From NCBI GenBank assembly GCA_022360535.1, contig JAKSCP010000065.1:1-12509 (forward strand): 12,509 nt of DNA. The letters are read 5' to 3'. Numbering within the stretch: position 1 is the stretch's first letter; each line of letters begins with the position of its first letter. The position numbers were made by a program, and so were the translations under genes. Positions 7,016-12,509 of this stretch are shown in pieces. The stretch is from Pseudomonadales bacterium (GTDB lineage: Bacteria > Pseudomonadota > Gammaproteobacteria > Pseudomonadales > Pseudohongiellaceae). Below the pieces are notes generated by a model. The model was not told where the DNA came from and made no database searches. It saw only the letters and a list, made by a program, of their open reading frames with translations.

Positions 7016-8425
7016 TTATTGCAGGATCGTTTGCAATAACCCCTCCCGATCAGTTTCCTCGCCACGGAAATAGACAGCATGAATGTCTCGGGTATTGCGA
7101 ATACTGTCCAATGGATTGCTATTCAAGATGAGCAAATCAGCCCGATAGCCAGGAGCTATTCTGCCACGGTCATTCAAGCCCAGATGTTTTGCCGCATTGC
7201 CTGTTGCGGCAACTATTGCCTCCATGGGCGGAACGCCTAATCGGACATAGATTTCCAGTTCCCTATGCCCAGTGTAACCAAACGGATGATCGGGAACCGC
7301 GCCTGCATCGGTACCCAGGACTAAATCTGCATTGGCCATGCGCAGTCTTGCCAAGCCTGCTCTCAACTCTGCTTCGTAGCCAACTTGCCGTTGTACAACA
7401 ACTTTGCGCAAAGGAGATTCACCCAACCGTCGACTGCTTTCTTCGGTTAGAAAGGGCCCGAGGAACGGATCAGTCGCAATAGCTTCACGGCGTAGCTCGG
7501 CCAATCCTAAATTGGGAACGATAAACGCGCCCGCTTCCGCGACTTGCTCGGCTGTTGCTTGCGTGAATTCCTCACCAATACGTCCATGCAGAAAACCGTG
7601 AACGCCAGCGGATAGTAAATCAGACATGTCCGTAGCGAACTGTTGATGGACGAAAACTTTTATATCCTGTTGCTGCGCCGCAGCCGAGACAGCCCGATAG
7701 AGCTGGGGCGACAGCTTAGTCTGACTACCACCTCGATCATCAACCCAGATCTTGATGAAGTCGATACCTTTCTCCGCCACCGCCTGCACTTGCAGGCGTG
7801 CCTGTTCCGGCAAACTTAATCCACGCAGGATGGTCATTCCCAGGGATTGTTCCAGTCGACTGGTGTGCACAAGAAATTGATTATTAGGTCCTTCATCAGG
7901 TGGAGCCATTCCAGCAGCAAACAGAAAATCAGCAGCGACAGCTGTTCCGTTTCGCAGCTCCTGTTGTAAGGCTAATGCAAGATCATCCGGATCACTCCCA
8001 GCGGAGAACACTGCGCCAAAACCGTAGTAAAGATACTGTTGCAGGTTTTTGATCAGGTTGTCTCTACTGTAGTATTCCGCTCCCCAACCATCGATGCTCT
8101 GATAGCCAAGATGCGCGTGTGCATCAATCAAGGTCGGCAATAGCGTCTTTCCAGAGAGATCGACAACACGATCGGCAACACTGTCCTGACCAATGCTGAG
8201 TATTTCGCTGCCGCGAATCAGCACATTGGTGTTCTGAATCTCCGTGCCATCGCCAACAATGACATGGGCATTGGTGAACAGAACTGATTCGGTAGTGGCG
8301 GGCCTCTCCTGACCCGCCAGTTCGGCACAGAAAAAGCTCAACCCGAACACTAAGAAACTTCCGAAACCGTTAAGCCAGGTTCGAAAAGATAATGCAGTGA
8401 TTTGGGTTGCAGGAAATAAAGCCAT
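7016..8425 (-). CDS. secreted metal-dependent amidohydrolase (imidazolonepropionase-like)
   Basis: A 469-residue protein. A hydrophobic stretch at about 17-37 after a short N-terminus looks like a signal peptide ending near ELAGQ; the single Cys in it is not in a proper lipobox, so a lipoprotein is unlikely. The amidohydrolase composite domain starts with the beta-sandwich VLFTNAHVIVGDG (48-60). The TIM barrel then shows HAH (H103, H105), K225 in FIKIW, H260 in VFVHQ, H280 in HGFLHG and D373 in GTDAG, a full set of metal or catalytic residues. The closing segment GRIAPGYRADLLIL is typical of the imidazolonepropionase/prolidase-type group. It probably hydrolyses a C-N bond in an exported or periplasmic setting, perhaps in a peptide or cyclic amide; the substrate is not visible. 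It is divergent from fbiC across 69 bases. Confidence 0.88.
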   Translation of the reverse strand: MALFPATQITALSFRTWLNGFGSFLVFGLSFFCAELAGQERPATTESVLFTNAHVIVGDGTEIQNTNVLIRGSEILSIGQDSVADRVVDLSGKTLLPTLIDAHAHLGYQSIDGWGAEYYSRDNLIKNLQQYLYYGFGAVFSAGSDPDDLALALQQELRNGTAVAADFLFAAGMAPPDEGPNNQFLVHTSRLEQSLGMTILRGLSLPEQARLQVQAVAEKGIDFIKIWVDDRGGSQTKLSPQLYRAVSAAAQQQDIKVFVHQQFATDMSDLLSAGVHGFLHGRIGEEFTQATAEQVAEAGAFIVPNLGLAELRREAIATDPFLGPFLTEESSRRLGESPLRKVVVQRQVGYEAELRAGLARLRMANADLVLGTDAGAVPDHPFGYTGHRELEIYVRLGVPPMEAIVAATGNAAKHLGLNDRGRIAPGYRADLLILNSNPLDSIRNTRDIHAVYFRGEETDREGLLQTILQ

Positions 8426-8461
8426 TTTTCATCTCTTTGCCAAAGCATTGAGTATTCGGGG

Positions 8462-8470
8462 AGTCTAGCA
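8462..8470 (-). promoter_or_regulatory. possible extended -10 for the amidohydrolase gene
   Basis: On the minus strand TGC-TAGACT resembles an extended -10 element and lies about 37 bases before the amidohydrolase ATG. No good -35 accompanies it. The whole divergent gap to fbiC is only 69 bases, so promoters for both genes would have to overlap here or lie inside the neighbouring coding region. Confidence 0.3.
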
Positions 8471-8494
8471 GAGCTCGTAATCGGTACACAGGCC

Positions 8495-11002
8495 ATGACA
8501 GACGCCGAATTGGGGTCTCATTTTCTCCATGGTGCTGGTAATCTAGGACTACTTGAGAAAAATCCGGAAACTATGCTGCAAGATTCAATACCAACCCTGC
8601 TTTCAGAACAAGAATCGCTAGCGCTCGCCAATAATACAAACACAGCGGAATTGGCTGCTCAGGCGCGTACACTGTGCGATCAACAGCACGGTAAACTGGT
8701 GACTTATTCTCGAAAAGTGTTCATCCCACTCACCAAACTGTGCCGGGATGTTTGCCACTATTGCACCTTCGCGCAGACCCCGCGACATATCGACTCTCCT
8801 TATATGTCTATGGACGACGTGCTGGAGCTTTGCACCTCGGGAGCTGCAGCAGGCTGCCAGGAAGCCTTGTTTACGCTGGGAGAAAAACCGGAATTACGTT
8901 ATCGGGCAGCCCGGGAAGCACTCGCCGAGCTGGGTTACAGCAGTACACTCGAGTATGTCGCAGCCGTCGCCGAGCGCGTGCTTAATGAAACTGGCATGCT
9001 GCCCCACATCAACGCCGGCAACATGGATACCACTGAAATCAGATTCCTGCGCAAGATCAGCGCCTCCATGGGCATTATGTTGGAATCGGTCTCACCCCGA
9101 TTGTGCGAAAAAGGCATGCCGCATTACGGCTCTCCGGACAAAGATCCAGCCGTGCGACTGGAGACACTCGCCCTGGCTGGCCGCGAGAAAGTGCCCTTTA
9201 CCACGGGCATACTGATTGGAATCGGCGAGACTCGCCTGGAACGCATTGAATCCTTACTTGCGATCAGAAAACTGCACAAACAATACGGTCATATTCAAGA
9301 AATCATCGTGCAAAATTTTCGTGCCAAACCAAATACAAAGATGGCACAAGCCCCGGAGCCGGATTTAGAAGATTTGCTGTGGACATTAGCTGTCGCACGC
9401 TTGATTTTCGGCCCCACCATGAACATTCAGGCACCACCCAACTTGAGCCCCGGTGTATTACCGCAGTTAGTCAACGCAGGTATCAACGATTGGGGTGGTG
9501 TATCGCCACTAACTCCAGATCATGTGAATCCGGAAGCACCCTGGCCTCATCTGGAAAATCTGGCCGCTGAAACCGAAGCCGCCGGTAAATTTCTGGAACA
9601 AAGACTAACGATTTATCCCGAGTACGTAAGAAGCGCAGAAAACTGGTTAGATCCGGCAGTCCTGCCCGCTGTATTGAAGCACAGCGACAGTGATGGCATG
9701 GCAAAGAGGGATACCTGGACCCCGGGAGCGCAAGGCGAAACCCCGACCCTCGAATCCAAACTCTTACGAAGAGCAGACCCTGTTCCCTCAGACAATATTA
9801 AACAGATTGTAGCGAAGTGCCTTGCCCAAAAAACACTGACATCTGAAGATGTCACCGCACTGTTTCAATCCCGCGGTGACGACTTTTCCTATGTTGCCCA
9901 ACAAGCTAACGCACTGCGCGAATCTGTGAATGGCGATACGGTGAGTTACGTTGTTAATCGCAACATCAACTACACCAATGTCTGCTACTTCAAATGCCAG
10001 TTCTGCGCTTTCTCAAAAGGTAAATTGAGCGAAAACCTGCGCGGCAGGCCCTACGATATTTCTGCCGAGGAGATTGCCCGTCGCTGCACCGAGGCCTGGG
10101 AACGGGGAGCGACAGAAGTTTGTATGCAAGGTGGGATCCATCCGGATTACACCGGTGAGACTTATCTCGATATTGTAAGAACAGTTAAGCACGCAACTCC
10201 TGAACTCCATGTGCACGCCTTTTCACCTTTGGAAGTATGGCAAGGTGCAGAGACCCTCAGTATTTCTCTCGAAGAGTTTCTACAACAGTTACGTGACGCT
10301 GGTCTTGGCACCCTGCCCGGCACCGCTGCAGAAATTTTGCACGATGATGTACGGCAATTGATCTGCCCGGATAAACTCAATACCAAGCAGTGGCTTCAGG
10401 TTATGGAGGCAGCACACGCCGTCGGTTTTAATACCACCGCCACTATCATGTTCGGCCATGTGGATCGGCCTGAGCATTGGGCCGCACATTTGCTGGCTAT
10501 TCGTGAGTTACAAGAGCGAAGTGGTGGTTTCACCGAATTCGTACCCCTGCCTTACGTGCACATGGAAGCGCCGATGTACTTAAAGGGCAAGTCGCGGCGA
10601 GGCCCAAGCTACCGCGAGGCAATTCTGATGCACGCCGTACCGCGCCTGGTATTCAATGGCTGCATTGACAATATTCAGACTTCCTGGGTGAAGATGGGAG
10701 AAACTGGCGCTCTGCAGGCATTGAATGCTGGAGCAAATGACCTGGGCGGCACTCTCATGAATGAGAGTATTACCCGTGCCGCCGGCTCGGAACATGGCCA
10801 GGAATGGCATCCCGCTGCTATCGAAGAGCAAATCCTGCGCTGGGAGCGAACGCCCCGGATGCGCAGTACCCTCTATAAAGATGCTCCACCCACCCAGCAA
10901 GAGCGAGCCATGGCAGCCGTGGATCTGATCCCGGTTGAAAACCTTGACGCCAGCAAGCTCCAGCGCAGTAAACGCCTCCCGGACCTGGCTAACGTCAGCT
11001 AG
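8495..11002 (+). CDS. fbiC: FO synthase, fused CofG-CofH (7,8-didemethyl-8-hydroxy-5-deazaflavin synthase)
   Basis: An 835-residue fusion of two radical SAM enzymes. It joins tyrosine with 5-amino-6-ribitylamino-uracil to form FO, the deazaflavin core of coenzyme F420, in the cytosol. The CofG half (about 65-385) has the iron-sulfur motif CRDVCHYC (C83, C87, C90) after YSRKVFIPLTKL, and later segments HYGSPDKDPAVRL, IQEIIVQNFRAK and DWGGVSPLTPDHVNPE. The CofH half (about 480-800) has CYFKCQFC (C497, C501, C504), ATEVCMQGGI, HVHAFSP, IPGTAAEIL-like and GGFTEFVPLPYVH. Both halves look intact and closely follow actinobacterial FbiC as I remember it. A tail of about 40 residues extends past the usual end. 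The ATG at 8495 has a poorly spaced AGG; Met27 (ATG at 8573, after CGGAAA) is a credible alternative start. No other F420 gene adjoins it. Confidence 0.96.
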   Translation: MTDAELGSHFLHGAGNLGLLEKNPETMLQDSIPTLLSEQESLALANNTNTAELAAQARTLCDQQHGKLVTYSRKVFIPLTKLCRDVCHYCTFAQTPRHIDSPYMSMDDVLELCTSGAAAGCQEALFTLGEKPELRYRAAREALAELGYSSTLEYVAAVAERVLNETGMLPHINAGNMDTTEIRFLRKISASMGIMLESVSPRLCEKGMPHYGSPDKDPAVRLETLALAGREKVPFTTGILIGIGETRLERIESLLAIRKLHKQYGHIQEIIVQNFRAKPNTKMAQAPEPDLEDLLWTLAVARLIFGPTMNIQAPPNLSPGVLPQLVNAGINDWGGVSPLTPDHVNPEAPWPHLENLAAETEAAGKFLEQRLTIYPEYVRSAENWLDPAVLPAVLKHSDSDGMAKRDTWTPGAQGETPTLESKLLRRADPVPSDNIKQIVAKCLAQKTLTSEDVTALFQSRGDDFSYVAQQANALRESVNGDTVSYVVNRNINYTNVCYFKCQFCAFSKGKLSENLRGRPYDISAEEIARRCTEAWERGATEVCMQGGIHPDYTGETYLDIVRTVKHATPELHVHAFSPLEVWQGAETLSISLEEFLQQLRDAGLGTLPGTAAEILHDDVRQLICPDKLNTKQWLQVMEAAHAVGFNTTATIMFGHVDRPEHWAAHLLAIRELQERSGGFTEFVPLPYVHMEAPMYLKGKSRRGPSYREAILMHAVPRLVFNGCIDNIQTSWVKMGETGALQALNAGANDLGGTLMNESITRAAGSEHGQEWHPAAIEEQILRWERTPRMRSTLYKDAPPTQQERAMAAVDLIPVENLDASKLQRSKRLPDLANVS

Positions 11003-11130
11003 AACGCAGGATTCTTGCTTAGAGCCATCATCCAAGATGATATGGCCAGCGTTGGTAATGGGGTACAATCTCGCGCCATCGAGATTCCCGGGCCCTGCCG
11101 CCCCCATTAGCAAGGAATAAGCAACACTTC
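11003..11130 (+). promoter_or_regulatory. intergenic region before the SDR gene, possible -10
   Basis: A 128-base gap. TACAAT at 11064-11069, followed by a GC-rich discriminator-like CGCGCC, may be a -10 element for the downstream gene, but no -35 match lies at 16-18 bases. CCATCATC and GATGAT at 11025-11041 form a weak hairpin with no T run, so it is not a terminator. AAGGAA at 11112-11117 is the only Shine-Dalgarno candidate and lies 13 bases from the ATG, farther than usual. Confidence 0.3.
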
Positions 11131-12021
11131 ATGAAACTATGTATTACCGGCGCCAACAGCAGTGTTGGCCAGAATTTACTGAGCCACTTAATCCAGCAAA
11201 GCGACGTCCAGATCACCGCCGGTGTCAGATCAGAGCGCGCCTTCGGAGACTTGCCGCAGGCTGACAACATCACTCCCACAACCATCTCCTATGACGATGA
11301 TTCGAGCCTGCAAGCTGCAATGCAAGGCGCGAACTGTGTCATCCACCTTGCCGGCATCTTGATAGAAACCAAACACTCAAACTATGCCAGCGCCAACGTG
11401 GCGGCCACTGCTGCCGTCGTCAATGCGGCCAAGGCACAGGGCGTTGAGCATATTATTTTCATTAGCGTAATCGGGGCTAGTCCGCAGGCAAGAAATGCCT
11501 ATTTCAGATCGAAAGGCTCGGCGGAAGACATTGTGACTGCCTCGGGTATAGCCAGCACAGTTTTGAGAACACCGATTCTTCTGGGGCCAGGCACAGCAGG
11601 TGCCAGTTCTTTGCTCGGTGCCGCCAAGGGTCCCACAACCAAAGTGTTAGGGGGCGGACTTTACACTATGCGACCACTGGATACCGATGACCTGAGTGCG
11701 GCCCTGGTTAAGCTCAGCTTGGCTAACGCCAGCGGGACCAGAACGTTGGAGCTGGTAGGACCAGAACCCATCAAGTACTGTGATTTGATTAAGCGCACAG
11801 CCAAGCTGATGGGATCTGAAGTTGAAGTGGGTGTGGTTCCTGTCTGGGTTGCCAAGCTGGGATCGGCAATTACCAGCACACTCAAGGGTGGCGGTATTAC
11901 ACCCACTGTTATTGATGTCATCACCAGCGACGAAACGGTGGCACGCAATGCAGATCAAGAACTGGGCATTGAACTTACCTCAATTGATGGCACACTGAAC
12001 AAAATACTCGAAAGCGAATAA
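11131..12021 (+). CDS. atypical SDR / NmrA-like NAD(P)-binding protein
   Basis: A 296-residue Rossmann-fold protein. The nucleotide-binding loop is TGANSSVG at 6-13, where the usual second Gly is Ser10. Further signs are VIHLAG (70-75), HIIFISVIGA and Y124xxxK128 (YFRSK), as in extended and atypical short-chain dehydrogenases. The segment VLRTPILLGPG (144-154) is typical of the NDUFA9-like or NmrA-like group. Such proteins either reduce or epimerise small molecules or simply sense NAD(P)H; with no substrate-domain clue, the role here is open. The C-terminal third (about 205-296) is the variable substrate part. It follows fbiC by 128 bases on the same strand, and the membrane protein gene starts four bases after its stop, so those two are probably translationally coupled. 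The ATG has a distant AAGGAA. Confidence 0.83.
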   Translation: MKLCITGANSSVGQNLLSHLIQQSDVQITAGVRSERAFGDLPQADNITPTTISYDDDSSLQAAMQGANCVIHLAGILIETKHSNYASANVAATAAVVNAAKAQGVEHIIFISVIGASPQARNAYFRSKGSAEDIVTASGIASTVLRTPILLGPGTAGASSLLGAAKGPTTKVLGGGLYTMRPLDTDDLSAALVKLSLANASGTRTLELVGPEPIKYCDLIKRTAKLMGSEVEVGVVPVWVAKLGSAITSTLKGGGITPTVIDVITSDETVARNADQELGIELTSIDGTLNKILESE

Positions 12022-12025
12022 GAAT

Positions 12026-12509
12026 ATGACGGAATCCACTGACACCGAGAACACTGCTGAAACAGAATCAGGCGAAGAGACTGCCGCACCAAAGAAACAG
12101 GGGCTATTAGGCCGAGTGGTATTTTTAGGCATTACTGCTGCCTGCTTCGTTTATCTCTACTTCCGACTCAACGGAGCCGCTTCCCGCGAGGGGCTGGGCC
12201 TTGGCGCTTACATGACCCAGGTATTCGCCAATGTAGAGTGGATTCCTTGGCTGGTCCTGATGATGGGCTATTCTCTGTTCTACTTTCTTATCGATACGCT
12301 GGTAGTAACAAGGGCTCTCAATTGGCTGCTGGCAGACATCAAGTACAAAGATATTCTGCCTATTCGCGCTTGTGCCTACATCATCTCCATTTTCAATGAG
12401 CAGATTGGCAAATGCTCCATGGCGTACTATTTGAACAAGCGGGACCAGATTCCTGGCTGGGAAGTAGGTTCGGTGTTGCTGTTCATTATGTTCTGCGAAA
12501 TCTTCTACC
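12026..12509 (+). CDS. multi-pass membrane protein (3' end missing)
   Basis: Starting four bases after the SDR stop, this frame stays open to the window edge, giving 161 residues. The first 22 residues are acidic and Thr/Glu-rich, probably a cytoplasmic tail. Hydrophobic segments follow at about 31-47 and 74-95, with another beginning near 147. Between the last two is a conserved-looking stretch, ISIFNEQIGK (120-129), then MAYYLNKRDQIPGWEVGS (132-149). That pattern reminds me of flippase-like (lysylphosphatidylglycerol synthase TM-type) membrane proteins, but I cannot confirm the family from this fragment. The upstream AAGAA inside the end of the SDR gene is a weak ribosome binding site, so translation probably depends on the upstream gene. 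Confidence 0.75.
   Translation, partial: MTESTDTENTAETESGEETAAPKKQGLLGRVVFLGITAACFVYLYFRLNGAASREGLGLGAYMTQVFANVEWIPWLVLMMGYSLFYFLIDTLVVTRALNWLLADIKYKDILPIRACAYIISIFNEQIGKCSMAYYLNKRDQIPGWEVGSVLLFIMFCEIFY

Noticed and set aside
8360..8425. Lipoprotein signal on the amidohydrolase
   Set aside because: The single Cys in the hydrophobic N-terminus is preceded by SFF, which does not fit a lipobox.
11025..11044. Inverted repeat CCATCATC / GATGAT as a terminator for fbiC
   Set aside because: The stem is AT-rich, short and interrupted, and no T run follows.
10580..11113. 177-codon open frame on the minus strand
   Set aside because: It is mostly antisense to the well-supported CofH half of fbiC, has no recognisable domain and reads as a shadow of the real gene.
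1..12509. A defence island, biosynthetic cluster or mobile element
   Set aside because: No transposase, integrase, nuclease-helicase set, repeat array or modular biosynthesis gene is present; the genes are mixed housekeeping-type and show no obvious break in composition.

Overview
The window looks like an ordinary, gene-dense bacterial chromosome segment of roughly even GC. Protein style and gene mix suggest a proteobacterium, probably a free-living (marine-type) gammaproteobacterium; this is inferred from how the translated proteins read, as there is no rRNA or other phylogenetic marker. I see no tRNA, rRNA, CRISPR array, insertion sequence, phage gene or long repeat. No gene-free stretch exceeds 300 bases; the longest is the 176-base gap before the DUF1232 gene.

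Layout. Left (1-3502): the 3' part of a large protein with metallo-beta-lactamase (MBL) and cyclic-nucleotide-binding (CNB) domains, then a double-hotdog MaoC-like protein, both on +. A single-domain MaoC dehydratase on - meets the latter tail to tail with a 4-base stop-codon overlap. Middle (3603-7005): a membrane-anchored M24 (Xaa-Pro peptidase-like) protein, then a probable two-gene unit of a DUF1232 (YkvA-like) protein and an Eis-type GNAT acetyltransferase with an SCP2-like tail. Right (7016-12509): a secreted amidohydrolase on -, divergent from a fused CofG-CofH FO synthase (fbiC) on +. FbiC is followed by an atypical SDR/NmrA-like NAD(P)-binding protein and the 5' part of a multi-pass membrane protein.

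How the genes work together. No single pathway links them. The best-defined metabolic signal is FbiC, which makes the deazaflavin FO, the chromophore precursor of coenzyme F420. No other F420 biosynthesis gene (CofC/FbiD, CofD/FbiA, CofE/FbiB) and no recognisable F420-dependent enzyme lies in the window. The M24 protein and the amidohydrolase both carry N-terminal export signals and could take part in peptide or small-molecule hydrolysis outside the cytoplasm. The two hotdog proteins may act on acyl-CoA-type substrates.

Most notable observations: (1) the MBL/CNB protein appears to hold two MBL-like units and two CNB-like units, one of each having lost its signature residues; (2) a complete FO synthase fusion with a C-terminal extension stands apart from other F420 genes; (3) an Eis-type acetyltransferase keeps the family's Tyr and C-terminal Phe. 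I did not find a convincing new multi-gene system.
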